DNA of 55,681 nt from Rhodospirillaceae bacterium (lineage in GTDB: Bacteria > Pseudomonadota > Alphaproteobacteria > Rhodospirillales > Rhodospirillaceae), in the NCBI GenBank assembly GCA_020852595.1, contig JADZAK010000083.1, positions 1-55,681 of the forward strand, read 5' to 3'. The position numbers and the translations under genes are program-made. Shown here piece by piece: positions 1 through 8,740 of this stretch. Position 1 is the first letter of the stretch. Every line of letters begins with the position of its first letter. The notes under the pieces are model-generated. The model was not told the DNA's origin. It did no database searches and saw only the letters and a program-made list of their open reading frames with translations.

Positions 1-1092
1 CTCGACACCGAACTCGACGTCGTCGAAGGCATGCAGTTCGACCGCGGCTACCTCTCGCCGTACTTCATCACCAACGCCGACAAGATGGTGGTGGAACTGC
101 AGAACCCGTACATCCTGATCCACGAAAAGAAGCTCTCGGACCTGCAGCCGCTGCTGCCGATCCTGGAAGCCGTCGTGCAGTCGAGCCGTCCGCTGCTCAT
201 CATCGCCGAAGACATTGAAGGCCAGGCGCTTGCCACGCTCGTCGTGAACAAGCTGCGCGGCGGCCTCAAGGTCGCGGCCGTGAAGGCGCCGGGCTTCGGC
301 GACCGCCGCAAGGCCATGCTGGAAGATCTCGCCGTGCTCACCGCCGGCCAGGTCATCAGCGAAGATCTCGGCATCAAGCTCGAAACCGTCACGCTGCCGA
401 TGCTCGGCTCCGCCAAGCACGTCACGATCGACAAGGACAACACGACCATTGTCGACGGCGCGGGCAAGAAGAACGACATCAACGCCCGTTGCGAGCAGAT
501 CCGCCGTCAGATCGACGACACCACGTCGGACTACGACAAGGAAAAGCTGCAAGAACGTCTGGCGAAGATCGCCGGCGGCGTTGCGGTGATCAAGGTCGGC
601 GGCGCGACCGAAATCGAAGTGAAGGAAAAGAAGGACCGCGTCGACGACGCCCTTCATGCCACCCGCGCCGCGGTGGAAGAAGGCATCGTGCCGGGCGGCG
701 GTGTCGCCCTGCTGCGCGCCTCCAAGAACCTCGGCAAGATCGAAGTCGCGAACGACGACCAAAAGGTCGGCGTCGAGATCGTTCGCCGCGCCCTGGGCGT
801 TCCGCTCCGTCAAATCTCGGAAAACGCCGGTGAAGACGGCGCCGTGATCGCGGGCAAGGTCGCGGAATCGAAGGACAACAACTTCGGTTACGACGCCTCG
901 ACCGGCAAGTTCGTCGATATGGTGAAAGCCGGCATCGTCGACCCGACGAAGGTCGTGCGTGTGGCTCTGCAGGACGCGGCCTCGGTCTCGGGCCTGCTGA
1001 TCACCACCGAAGCGATGGTCGCCGAAATCCCGAAAAAGGATGAAGCTCCGGCGATGCCGCCGGGCGGCGGCATGGGCGGCATGGACTTCTAA
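1..1092 (+). CDS. groEL: Chaperonin GroEL (Hsp60), 5'-truncated by the window
   Basis: The reading frame is open from base 1 and ends at a TAA at 1090-1092, giving 363 residues. They align by eye with roughly residue 185 to the C-terminus of E. coli GroEL, so the apical domain, second intermediate segment and second equatorial segment are present. Visible signatures are the [16 protein letters not shown] stretch at the left edge, [13 protein letters not shown], the [18 protein letters not shown] equatorial motif and the Gly-Met-rich tail ending GGMGGMDF. GroEL forms the cytosolic double-ring ATP-dependent folding chamber with GroES. A groES gene would be expected just left of the window but cannot be seen. 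A strong intrinsic terminator follows 30 bases after the stop, so this is the last gene of its transcript. Confidence 0.98.
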   Translation, partial: LDTELDVVEGMQFDRGYLSPYFITNADKMVVELQNPYILIHEKKLSDLQPLLPILEAVVQSSRPLLIIAEDIEGQALATLVVNKLRGGLKVAAVKAPGFGDRRKAMLEDLAVLTAGQVISEDLGIKLETVTLPMLGSAKHVTIDKDNTTIVDGAGKKNDINARCEQIRRQIDDTTSDYDKEKLQERLAKIAGGVAVIKVGGATEIEVKEKKDRVDDALHATRAAVEEGIVPGGGVALLRASKNLGKIEVANDDQKVGVEIVRRALGVPLRQISENAGEDGAVIAGKVAESKDNNFGYDASTGKFVDMVKAGIVDPTKVVRVALQDAASVSGLLITTEAMVAEIPKKDEAPAMPPGGGMGGMDF

Positions 1093-1122
1093 GTCCGGCG
1101 TCCCAAGCGATAGACAGTCGAA

Positions 1123-1150
1123 GGGCCGTGCCGAAAGGTACGGCCCTTTT
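1123..1150 (+). terminator. Intrinsic terminator after groEL
   Basis: A 10-bp stem (GGGCCGTGCC pairing with GGTACGGCCC, with one G-T pair) closes a GAAA tetraloop and is followed by TTTT. It lies 31 bases downstream of the groEL stop codon. Confidence 0.93.
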
Positions 1151-1212
1151 GCTTTGGCGGTCATGCAGAAATCAAAAAAGACCGAGCCGCCGCAATGCGC
1201 TATAAGCGGCCT

Positions 1213-1761
1213 ATGAGTTCTTGGGGACCATCCAAATCCTTTCTGAAAGTCCTGGGGCTGCTCGCGATCTTCACGATGGCGCCGGCCACGATCTACATGC
1301 TCTACACCCGCTCCGGCGGGCCGGAATCCAAAAAAGAAATCGTCTTCCACAAGAACCTGCGCTTCGTGCTGATGGGCGCGCAAGATGCGATCGACTTCGG
1401 TCCGCTGACCGACTGGCCGTGGGAGAAGGTCTGCGCCCTGACGGACGGCCTCACGGACAAGGAAATCGATGACATCCTCGGCTTTGAGTACCTGGCCAAG
1501 GCCGAGATGCACTGGATGCCGCATCCTGAGTACTGGACGCTCCTGTTCGTGGACGTCGAGCGCGAGGTGAACTGGGGCAAGGCGCGCCCCGTGACCGCGA
1601 TCCGCATGTCGCGCAAGGAAATGGCCGAACTCGGCCTGCCGCTTGGATCCAAGGGAACCTGCGTTCCGCGCCACTCCCTCCAGGCGCGCCTGTCGCGCGC
1701 GCCGGCGGCCATCGGTCAAAGTCCCGTGACCATCCGTTTCGCCTCCGTCGGGGAAGAGTGA
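1213..1761 (+). CDS. Small membrane-anchored protein of unknown function
   Basis: I do not recognise the family. From the ATG at 1213 the product is 182 residues. A single hydrophobic segment (residues about 10-31, FLKVLGLLAIFTMAPATIYM) would anchor it in the inner membrane with the rest outside the cytoplasm. The remainder is a soluble domain rich in Trp and acidic residues with two Cys. An in-frame ATG at 1195 is an alternative start. I prefer 1213 because a TATAAG box at 1201-1206 lies six bases before it, which would give a leaderless message, and neither start has a good Shine-Dalgarno sequence. Its stop codon TGA shares its last base with the start codon of the PanE-type gene, so the two are translationally coupled. 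Confidence 0.7.
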   Translation: MSSWGPSKSFLKVLGLLAIFTMAPATIYMLYTRSGGPESKKEIVFHKNLRFVLMGAQDAIDFGPLTDWPWEKVCALTDGLTDKEIDDILGFEYLAKAEMHWMPHPEYWTLLFVDVEREVNWGKARPVTAIRMSRKEMAELGLPLGSKGTCVPRHSLQARLSRAPAAIGQSPVTIRFASVGEE

Positions 1762-2675
1762 TGTTCAAGCATGTGGTTGTCGTCGGCGCCGGGGCGGTGG
1801 GCTGCTACTACGGCGGAATGCTCGCGCGCGCGGGCCTCAAGGTGACGCTGATCGCGCGCCCGTTGCATGTCGAGGCCATCCAACGCGACGGCCTGACGAT
1901 GGATACGACCACGTTCAAGGAACAGGTCAAGGTCGGCGCCGCGACCGAAATGGATGCGGTCAAAGACGGCGATCTCATTCTCCTGTGCGTGAAGACGCTC
2001 GACACCGTCACGGCCGCGAAACAGGCGCGCGCGATGATGCGTCCCGATGCCGTGATGGTCAGCATGCAGAACGGCGTCGACAACGCCGAGCGCATCAAGG
2101 ACGAACTCGGGTTCGACGTGGTCTCGGCGGCGGTCTATGTGGCGGCGGCGATGCCGGCGCCCGGCTATCTCAAGCATAACGGGCGCGGCGATCTCGTCAT
2201 CGGCGGCGACGTCGCCGACGATGTCCTCGCGAAAATCGCGGCGACCTTCGCGCACGGCGGGATCCCGTGCAAGGTCAGCAAGACCGTCGCCCAGGAGATG
2301 TGGACGAAGCTTGTGATGAACGCGACTTACAACGCGCTCTCGGCTTTGACCGGCTGCACCTATGGTGTGCTGGTCAACGATCCCGGCGCGCTCGACATCA
2401 TGATGCGTCTTGCCGCCGAATGTGTGGACGTCGCCAAGGCGAAAGGCATCGCGCTCGATCTGGCGGATATGCAGGACCGTGTGCGCAAACTCGGTCCCGC
2501 GATGCCGGGAACCTTGTCGTCCACGCAGCAGGATCTCGCGCGCGGCAAGCCCACGGAAATCGATTCCTTGAACGGCTACGTCGCGGCGCAGGGCCAAAAA
2601 TACAACGTGCCGGCGCCCATGAACGCCGCGATGCACAGCCTTGTGAAATTGCGCGAAGCGCGTAAGGCCGGTTAG
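1761..2675 (+). CDS. panE: 2-dehydropantoate 2-reductase (ketopantoate reductase)
   Basis: A protein of about 304 residues of the PanE/ApbA family, which reduces ketopantoate to pantoate with NADPH in pantothenate and CoA synthesis. The N-terminus has the dinucleotide-binding glycine motif GAGAVG (residues 9-14). The centre has the KLVMNATYNALSALTG helix, with the family's catalytic Lys near residue 183, and the C-terminal part has PTEIDSLNG, which contains the substrate-binding Glu/Ser region. The start is the ATG at 1761, whose A is the last base of the upstream stop; a GGGGAAGAG ribosome site precedes it. A GTG at 1758 is in frame but less likely. Several PanE homologues in Proteobacteria act on other 2-oxo acids, so the exact substrate is inferred from the family. 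Confidence 0.88.
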   Translation: MFKHVVVVGAGAVGCYYGGMLARAGLKVTLIARPLHVEAIQRDGLTMDTTTFKEQVKVGAATEMDAVKDGDLILLCVKTLDTVTAAKQARAMMRPDAVMVSMQNGVDNAERIKDELGFDVVSAAVYVAAAMPAPGYLKHNGRGDLVIGGDVADDVLAKIAATFAHGGIPCKVSKTVAQEMWTKLVMNATYNALSALTGCTYGVLVNDPGALDIMMRLAAECVDVAKAKGIALDLADMQDRVRKLGPAMPGTLSSTQQDLARGKPTEIDSLNGYVAAQGQKYNVPAPMNAAMHSLVKLREARKAG

Positions 2676-2691
2676 ATTCATAGAGGTTGTC

Positions 2692-2734
2692 GCGTTTTCT
2701 GCGACGAACCGGTTCCCACTTCGTCGGAAAACGC
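2692..2734. repeat. Palindromic repeat element, possible bidirectional terminator
   Basis: Nested perfect inverted repeats: GCGTTTTC at 2692-2699 pairs with GAAAACGC at 2727-2734, and CGACGAA at 2702-2708 pairs with TTCGTCG at 2720-2726, around an 11-base loop. It sits between the convergent 3' ends of panE and the ribbon-helix-helix gene. The wording resembles interspersed palindromes that recur in many alphaproteobacterial genomes. No second copy was found in this window. Confidence 0.65.
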
Positions 2735-2735
2735 T

Positions 2736-2957
2736 CTAATCCCCGTCGCCCGATCCGTCGCGCAGCACGCCGAAGGCCTTGGAGTGCGAGCCCCGCAGCG
2801 CGATCGCGAAGCCGTCCGCGGCTAAGCCGCGCCGCAGGATTTCCCGGATCGCCGAGGCCCGGCTCGGCATGCGCTTTTCAAAACGAAAATTGTCGAGGGC
2901 GGTCAGTTCCTCCTGCGAAAGCATGACCTGAAGGCGTGAGAGACGCTTTGTAGGCAT
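2736..2957 (-). CDS. Ribbon-helix-helix domain protein
   Basis: A 73-residue protein. Its first half (KRLSRLQVMLSQEELTALDNF, then PSRASAIREILRRGL at about 32-46) fits a ribbon-helix-helix (CopG/MetJ-type) fold: a short beta strand followed by two helices with a conserved Ser-x-x-Ala-Ile-Arg turn. Such proteins dimerise and bind operator DNA, either as free regulators or as antitoxins. No toxin gene lies next to it. The tail (residues 50-73) is Gly/Ser/Asp-rich and probably disordered. Upstream (2958-3046) there are short GAGT/ACTC inverted repeats (2979-2991 and 2988-3009) that could be an autoregulatory operator. The helicase gene ends 89 bases upstream on the same strand. Confidence 0.62.
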   Translation of the reverse strand: MPTKRLSRLQVMLSQEELTALDNFRFEKRMPSRASAIREILRRGLAADGFAIALRGSHSKAFGVLRDGSGDGD

Positions 2958-3046
2958 GGCTTCAACCGATGGCTCTGTGAGTCACTTACTCAAAACGCGC
3001 AAAATGAGTGTTTTGTTCCAGAAGCGCATGTTGCTCCTGGAACCCC

Positions 3047-5812
3047 TTATAAAAACGCGCGGACCATCGCGGCGGCTTCGGCGAGGCCGACGCGCGCGAC
3101 CTCCACGCCCGGCGGGAAGGCCGTGCACAGGCGCGAGGGCATCATCGGATCGAGAAGGACGAAGACGCCGCGGTCGGTCTCGCGCCGGACCAGACGGCCG
3201 AAGGCCTGTTTCAGGCGAAGGCGCGTAATGGCGTCGTCGTAGCCCTTCTTGCCGTGCGCGGTGCGCCGGGCCTTGTGCAGGATATCCGGGCGCGGCCACG
3301 GCACGCGGTCGAAGACAACGAGGCGCAGCGAGCGGCCCGGGACATCGACCCCTTCGCGCACGGCGTCGGTTCCAAGGAGGCAGGCGTCCTCCTCGGCGCG
3401 GAAGATGTCGACCAGGGTCGAGGTGTCCATCGCATCCACATGCTGTGCGTAAAGCGGGATGCCCGCTTCGTCGATCGGCGCGGAGATCTGTCTATGCACT
3501 TCGCGCAGGCGGCTGATGGCGGTGAACAAGCCGAGCCCGCCGCCGCCCGCGGCCAGGAAGAGTTCGCGGTAGGCCGCGGCGACCTGTTTCAGATCGTCCT
3601 TGCGGACGTCGGTGACGACGATCACGCGGGTATTGGCGACATAGTCGAAGGGAGACGCGAGCGAGGCGCGCGCGACCGGCGCCGACAGGTGCCACGCGCC
3701 GACGCGCTGCTCGGCATTGGTCCAATCCGCCGCCTCATCGGCCTCGCCGGTAAGCATCGTGGCGGATGTCACCACGATCCCGTGCGCATGATCGGCAAGG
3801 GCGCGGGCAAAGGGCAGGGTGGGATCGACCCAGTGCCGGCTGAGGCCGACGTCGATGTCATGGCCGTCGATGCGCTCGATATGGAACCAGTCCACGAACT
3901 CGGACGGCGTTGTTTCTTTCAGCGATTTTACCATGCCGCGCCAGGCGGTGACCTGCATCGCGCCGCGGTGTTCAAGCGTGCGGATGACCGCCTCGAGGCG
4001 CTGACGCATGGAGGTCTCAAGGATGCCGGCATCCTTGTTGAGTTTCGCGGTGAAGCCGGAGATCAGTTTCCGCAGCGGGGCTTCAAGACGCGCGAGCGCG
4101 GTCTCAAGACCGTCGACCGCCTCGGCGAGGCCGGGCAGGAGCGGAACGGTTTCAGCTTCCAGCGAGTAAGGCGAGGACGTATCGCCGCGCGCGAGGACTT
4201 GTGCGCGCACGAGGGCCAGGAATTTTTCGGACGGTCCTTGCGGGGCGCCGTCCTTGACGCGGTTGCGCCAGCCTTGACCGGGAAGCGCGCGGGCCGCGTC
4301 CACGGCGTCTTCGACGGCGTTTGAAAGCCCGAAGTCGTCACCGCTCCCGCACGCGATCAGGTCTTCGCACCGCCGCTTCAGCCCGCGGGCGCGGCTGCGC
4401 TTGGCATTGCCTTCCGCGCCGAGCAGCCAGCGCCGGAGATCGGCCGCTTCCAGCCCCGTGAAGTGGGCGGAAAAAGCGGAGTCCGCGGCTTCGAAAATGT
4501 GATGGCCTTCGTCGAACACATAGCGCGTCGGGCGCAGCGCGTCGTCGATGCCGCCGAGCGCGGCCTGCGCCATGACGAGCGCATGGTTCGCAACCACGAT
4601 GTCCGCGTAGCGCGCCCGGCGCACGGTCCGTTCGACAAAACACTTCTGATAGTGATTGCACGCGGCGTAAATGCACTCGCCGCGCCGGTCGGCGAGGCCG
4701 ATGACTTTTTCCCGGCCCAGAACTTCCGGCAGCCAGCCCGGCAGATCGCCGCCCACCATGTCGCCGTTGCGGGTCACGCTGACCCAGCGCGCGACAAGCC
4801 CGAGCGCCACGGCGTCATGGGGCTGCGCGCCAAGACGGTTCAGCGCCTCCTCGTAGCTGAGCAGACACATGTAGTTTTCGCGGCCTTTACGGATCACCAC
4901 GCGCCGCTTTTTCTCCTCCGCGTCCGGATGCAGGCGGTCGAGTTCCTGATCCAACTGGCGTTGCAGGTTGCGCGTGAAGGTCGAGAGCCATACCGCGCCT
5001 TGGTTCTGTTCGGCCCACACGCTGGCGGGCGCCACATACCCAAGCGTTTTGCCGGTGCCGGTGCCGGCCTCGGCAAGGACCAATAAGGGCTGGTTCGAAG
5101 CGCCGCGCGGCTGGAAGGCCTCCGACACAAGGCGTGTATAGGCGCGCTGGCTGGGCCGCGCCTCGGCGCCTTCGCCCAGCAACCGCTCCAGGCGCGCTTC
5201 CGACTCCGCGGCCGGAACGGGTTTACTGCCGGGGGCCGAGGGCGGGGCGCGCTCCTCCCAGGCGGGAAGATCGATCCAGACGCGAAGCCCGGCGGCGGGA
5301 CCGAAGCCCCGCGCCGCATTGGGATCGCCGCCGAGGGCGGCGAGCACCGAGGGCCCCCAGGCCCATCCGCCGCGCGCCATGGCGCCGGCCGCCGCGGCGA
5401 GAGTCTTCGCCTCGAGATCCCCCAGACGTTTCAGCTCCTCGAGCAGAACGCGCACCGCGTGCAGCAACGTCTCGGGTTTGTCCTCGAGGGTCGCCGGCGC
5501 CGGTAAACCCAAGGCGGCCGCGATGCCGCCGACGGTCGGCAGGCAGAAACGGGCGGGCCGGACGAAGGCGAACAATTCCAAGACGTCATGGGCCGGGAAA
5601 CGTTCGGTTTTCAGCCGCGCCGCGGTGGCCGGGGCGTGACAGAGGATCGGCCGGGCCGCCGCCATGAGCTGGCCGGCCATGGCGGCCTTTTTAACGGCGA
5701 TTTCGCCGCTGGTGTCGAGGATCGCGGCGCTCGTCCATTCGGCCGCGACAACGGGCGCATCGGGAAGGAGGATGCGGCGAACGGGCAGCGCGGCGGCGGT
5801 GGACGTGTTCAT
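3047..5812 (-). CDS. ATP-dependent DNA helicase, DinG/XPD family
   Basis: A superfamily 2 iron-sulfur helicase of 921 residues. Walker A is AGTGTGKT (249-256). Four cysteines expected to hold the 4Fe-4S cluster are seen in the order YMC, then GECIYAACNHYQKC. The DEAH-type motif reads DEGH, followed by the VTSATM motif and the C-terminal QAFGRLVRRETDRG arginine-finger motif. DinG-type enzymes unwind 5'-tailed DNA, D-loops and R-loops during repair. About 190 N-terminal residues precede the helicase core and are not recognised. I place the start at the ATG at 5812 because the frame upstream of it is low-quality Arg-rich translation overlapping the hydrolase gene. That ATG has only a weak ribosome site, so the start is uncertain. 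It lies 59 bases after the hydrolase stop and probably shares its transcript. Confidence 0.9.
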   Translation of the reverse strand: MNTSTAAALPVRRILLPDAPVVAAEWTSAAILDTSGEIAVKKAAMAGQLMAAARPILCHAPATAARLKTERFPAHDVLELFAFVRPARFCLPTVGGIAAALGLPAPATLEDKPETLLHAVRVLLEELKRLGDLEAKTLAAAAGAMARGGWAWGPSVLAALGGDPNAARGFGPAAGLRVWIDLPAWEERAPPSAPGSKPVPAAESEARLERLLGEGAEARPSQRAYTRLVSEAFQPRGASNQPLLVLAEAGTGTGKTLGYVAPASVWAEQNQGAVWLSTFTRNLQRQLDQELDRLHPDAEEKKRRVVIRKGRENYMCLLSYEEALNRLGAQPHDAVALGLVARWVSVTRNGDMVGGDLPGWLPEVLGREKVIGLADRRGECIYAACNHYQKCFVERTVRRARYADIVVANHALVMAQAALGGIDDALRPTRYVFDEGHHIFEAADSAFSAHFTGLEAADLRRWLLGAEGNAKRSRARGLKRRCEDLIACGSGDDFGLSNAVEDAVDAARALPGQGWRNRVKDGAPQGPSEKFLALVRAQVLARGDTSSPYSLEAETVPLLPGLAEAVDGLETALARLEAPLRKLISGFTAKLNKDAGILETSMRQRLEAVIRTLEHRGAMQVTAWRGMVKSLKETTPSEFVDWFHIERIDGHDIDVGLSRHWVDPTLPFARALADHAHGIVVTSATMLTGEADEAADWTNAEQRVGAWHLSAPVARASLASPFDYVANTRVIVVTDVRKDDLKQVAAAYRELFLAAGGGGLGLFTAISRLREVHRQISAPIDEAGIPLYAQHVDAMDTSTLVDIFRAEEDACLLGTDAVREGVDVPGRSLRLVVFDRVPWPRPDILHKARRTAHGKKGYDDAITRLRLKQAFGRLVRRETDRGVFVLLDPMMPSRLCTAFPPGVEVARVGLAEAAAMVRAFL

Positions 5813-5871
5813 GGAAGGTTCGACCTGTACCGGCAGTTCGCCGCCGGTGCAAGGCGGTTCGGCCGGCGCCG

Positions 5872-6852
5872 TCAGGCCTCGCCGACATGCTCCGCGACGA
5901 ATGAGTCGATCGCGGCAAACCAGCGGTCTCTGACATCGTCGGTTTCTTGAAACAACTCGTGCTTCGCGCTCTCGAAGGTCACGAGCCGCGCGTCCGGCAG
6001 CAGTGTGGCGGCGCGCAGATGCGCGGTGGGATCGACCAGCAGATCCTGCCCCGCGCTGCCGATGAGGATCGGCGTGCGGATGCGCGAGAGTGTCGCCGCA
6101 TCCGATATGCGTGTCGTCAAACCGAAGGCGGCTTTCAGCCACGCATAGGTGGGGCCGTCATGGCGCAGGCTTTCCGACGCCGTGAACCAAGCATCGACAA
6201 GCTTGCCCCGGAGCGGATGATTGGACAGGCGGTTGATGTCGCCGAAGCGCGGCGCGAGGTTCGGCCATGCGCCGGCGCCGGGCACGAAGGAATCGCCCTG
6301 CCCGATCGCGGTCATGACGCGGGCAAGCGCGGAGGCGGCCCACTTTGGAACATGGCCCGTATTGATTTGAATCATCGGTGCTGAAAGCACCGCCGCGTCT
6401 ACAAGCCCTACGTGATGGGCGAGTGTGAGCAGGGACACCCCGCCGCCCATCGAGTGGGCGACGAGCAGGCGTTTGTGGCCGCGCGGTGAAACCGTGGCGA
6501 TGAATTGCGCGAGGTCCTCGGCATCGCGGTCGAAGACGCGCGGATCGGGCTTGGTGCGGCCGCTGCGGGCCGAGCGGCCCTGACCGCGCCAATCGAGGCA
6601 CCATACGTTGAAGCCGCGCCGGTGAAAGTCGCGCGCGACCTCGAAATATTTGTCGATGAACTCGATGTATCCGCCCACCAGAACGCAGTCCTTGGCGGCG
6701 CCGGCGGCGAGATGTCCCCAGCGCAGGCGCGCGCCGTCACGGGCGGTGAAATAGCCCCATCTGAAGCCCTCAGGCTCCAGGAACCGCGCCTCCAGGGGCG
6801 GGGCTTCAGCCGCGGCGATAAGGGGGGTGGTATCCATGAGAGTCGTGGCCAC
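5872..6852 (-). CDS. Alpha/beta hydrolase, lysophospholipase (PldB/monoglyceride lipase type)
   Basis: A 326-residue serine hydrolase of the Hydrolase_4 group, which includes bacterial lysophospholipase L2 and monoacylglycerol lipases. The nucleophile elbow is HSMGG (Ser134). The conserved DWRGQGRS strand-turn is at 87-94, and the C-terminal part has the SAGQDLLVDP segment (acid residue) and SAKHELFQE (catalytic His). There is no signal peptide, so it is probably cytoplasmic or peripheral to the membrane, hydrolysing lysophospholipids or monoglycerides. The start may be the ATG at 6852 or the one at 6837. It is divergent from lysK with a 134-base promoter region between them, and upstream of the helicase gene. 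Confidence 0.87.
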   Translation of the reverse strand: MATTLMDTTPLIAAAEAPPLEARFLEPEGFRWGYFTARDGARLRWGHLAAGAAKDCVLVGGYIEFIDKYFEVARDFHRRGFNVWCLDWRGQGRSARSGRTKPDPRVFDRDAEDLAQFIATVSPRGHKRLLVAHSMGGGVSLLTLAHHVGLVDAAVLSAPMIQINTGHVPKWAASALARVMTAIGQGDSFVPGAGAWPNLAPRFGDINRLSNHPLRGKLVDAWFTASESLRHDGPTYAWLKAAFGLTTRISDAATLSRIRTPILIGSAGQDLLVDPTAHLRAATLLPDARLVTFESAKHELFQETDDVRDRWFAAIDSFVAEHVGEA

Positions 6853-6986
6853 AATGACCGCTCCGAGAGCGTTTTTCCAAAGACAGAACGGCGAAATCCG
6901 GGGTGACCTTAGCGAAAATTGCCGGTACTAAGGCCCCAGTTTTCCCATCGCCGTTCCTTATATCTTAGACCCGCGCTGATTTCCCC

Positions 6987-8588
6987 ATGACCGATCTCGC
7001 CGCCCTCGCTCGCCACAGCAATGCCTGGCCCTTTGTCGAAGCCCGCACCCTCTGGGACGAACGGCTTAAAATGGCCGCGCCCGCCAAAGGCTATGTGCTG
7101 TTCGAGACCGGTTACGGCCCGTCGGGCTTGCCGCACATCGGCACCTTCGGCGAAGTGGTCCGCACGACCATGGTGCGCAAGGCTTTCGAGCTCCTGACAC
7201 CGAACGTCAAGACGCGGATGTTCACGTTCTCGGACGACATGGACGGCCTGCGCAAGGTGCCGGACAACGTCCCGAACCAGGACATGGTCCGCCAGCATCT
7301 GGGCAAGCCGGTCACGAGCGTGCCCGATCCGTTCGGAACCCATGAGAGCTTCGGCGCCCACAACAACGCGCGCCTGCGCGCGTTCCTGGACTCCTTCGGT
7401 TTTGAATACGAATTCAAGAGCTCGACCGTCTCCTACAAATCCGGCGAGTTCGATAAGGCGTTGCTACGCGTGCTCGAGAAGTACGACGAGGTCATCAACG
7501 TCATCCTGCCGACCCTTGGCGCCGAGCGCCGCGCGACCTACTCGCCGTTCCTGCCGGTGTCGCCGAAAACCGGCGTCGTGCTGCAGGTTCCCGTCGTTGA
7601 GCGCGATCTCGCCAGCGGCACCATCGTGTACAAGGACGAAGACGGCACGCATGTGCGCACGCCCGTCACCGGCGGCCACTGCAAGCTGCAGTGGAAGTGC
7701 GACTGGGCGATGCGCTGGTACGCGCTCGAAGTCGACTATGAGATGTCCGGCAAGGACCTCATCGATTCCGTCAAGCTTTCAAGCCAGATCTGCCGCATCC
7801 TCGGCGGCACGCCGCCGCTCAATCTGACCTACGAGCTGTTCAACGACGAGCAGGGCCAGAAGATCTCGAAGTCCAAGGGCAACGGCCTCGCGGTCGAGGA
7901 TTGGCTGAAGTACGCGCCGCATGAGAGCCTATCGCTGTTCATGTATCAGAAGCCGAAGACGGCCAAGCGCCTGTTCTTCGATGTGATCCCGAAGGCCGTG
8001 GACGAGTATCTCGACTTCCTCGAGAAATTCCCCGGCGAAGAAGACAAGGCGAAGCTCGACAATCCGGCGTGGCACATTCACGGCGGCCGTCCGCCGCAGG
8101 ACACGGTGCACGTCAGCTTCAGCATCCTTCTGAATCTCGCGAGTGTCGCGCATGCCGAGAACCCGGCGGTGCTTTGGCACTACATCTCGCGCTTCGCGCC
8201 GGGCGCGACGCCCCAGAGCGCGCCGCTGCTGGACCGCCTCGTGAAGCACGCCGTCGTCTATTACCAGGACTTCGTGAAGCCGGCGAAGGTCTACCGCCTT
8301 ATCGCGGACAATGAACGCCAGGCGTTCGCCGACCTGCGCGAGGCGCTGGCCGGTTACAAAGACGCGCCGACGCCCGAAGGCCTGCAGAGCGTGGTTTACG
8401 AGATCGGCAAACGTTATCCGGACGCCTTTGCCTCCCTCCGGGACTGGTTTAAGGCCCTGTACCAGGTGCTTCTGGGCCAGGAACAGGGCCCGCGCATGGG
8501 CTCCTTTATCGCCCTCTATGGCGTTGCGGAGACCATCCGCCTGCTGGACAAAGCCCTGGCGGGCGAAGACCTGGCCAAGGCGTCGTAA
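6987..8588 (+). CDS. lysK: Lysyl-tRNA synthetase, class I
   Basis: A 533-residue class I LysRS, which charges tRNA-Lys. The HIGH-type signature is PHIGT (49-53) within [15 protein letters not shown], and the KMSKS loop reads KISKSKGN near residues 291-298. Both mark a Rossmann-fold class I synthetase rather than the class II LysRS of E. coli. This form is typical of Archaea, spirochaetes and many Alphaproteobacteria. The conserved [22 protein letters not shown] stretch is at about 228-247. The gene stands alone, divergent from the hydrolase. No clear Shine-Dalgarno sequence precedes the ATG (gatttcccc). Confidence 0.96.
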   Translation: MTDLAALARHSNAWPFVEARTLWDERLKMAAPAKGYVLFETGYGPSGLPHIGTFGEVVRTTMVRKAFELLTPNVKTRMFTFSDDMDGLRKVPDNVPNQDMVRQHLGKPVTSVPDPFGTHESFGAHNNARLRAFLDSFGFEYEFKSSTVSYKSGEFDKALLRVLEKYDEVINVILPTLGAERRATYSPFLPVSPKTGVVLQVPVVERDLASGTIVYKDEDGTHVRTPVTGGHCKLQWKCDWAMRWYALEVDYEMSGKDLIDSVKLSSQICRILGGTPPLNLTYELFNDEQGQKISKSKGNGLAVEDWLKYAPHESLSLFMYQKPKTAKRLFFDVIPKAVDEYLDFLEKFPGEEDKAKLDNPAWHIHGGRPPQDTVHVSFSILLNLASVAHAENPAVLWHYISRFAPGATPQSAPLLDRLVKHAVVYYQDFVKPAKVYRLIADNERQAFADLREALAGYKDAPTPEGLQSVVYEIGKRYPDAFASLRDWFKALYQVLLGQEQGPRMGSFIALYGVAETIRLLDKALAGEDLAKAS

Positions 8589-8688
8589 CAGCTTTTGCAC
8601 GCGGTGGTTGAGAGCTCCCGGCTTTACGGCTGTCGGCTTCTGCTCGTAAGATACTGGGAATCAAGGTTTCTGGGGCAGGGAAGGCTTT

Positions 8689-8708
8689 CTGTCCGAATCG
8701 TCGGACAG
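8689..8708. promoter_or_regulatory. Inverted repeat in the leader of the TonB-dependent receptor gene
   Basis: A perfect 8-bp inverted repeat, CTGTCCGA-ATCG-TCGGACAG, lies 32 bases before the receptor ATG and just upstream of the ribosome site (cgggagga). It could be a repressor site or an mRNA hairpin controlling translation. No poly-T follows, so it is not an intrinsic terminator. Confidence 0.5.
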
Positions 8709-8740
8709 AGCTGGGTCCTCGGCCTCACGGGAGGATTTCC

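Noticed and set aside
5813..6142. N-terminal extension of the helicase frame
   Set aside because: The extra 110 residues are Arg/His/Ala-rich and overlap the hydrolase gene in another frame.
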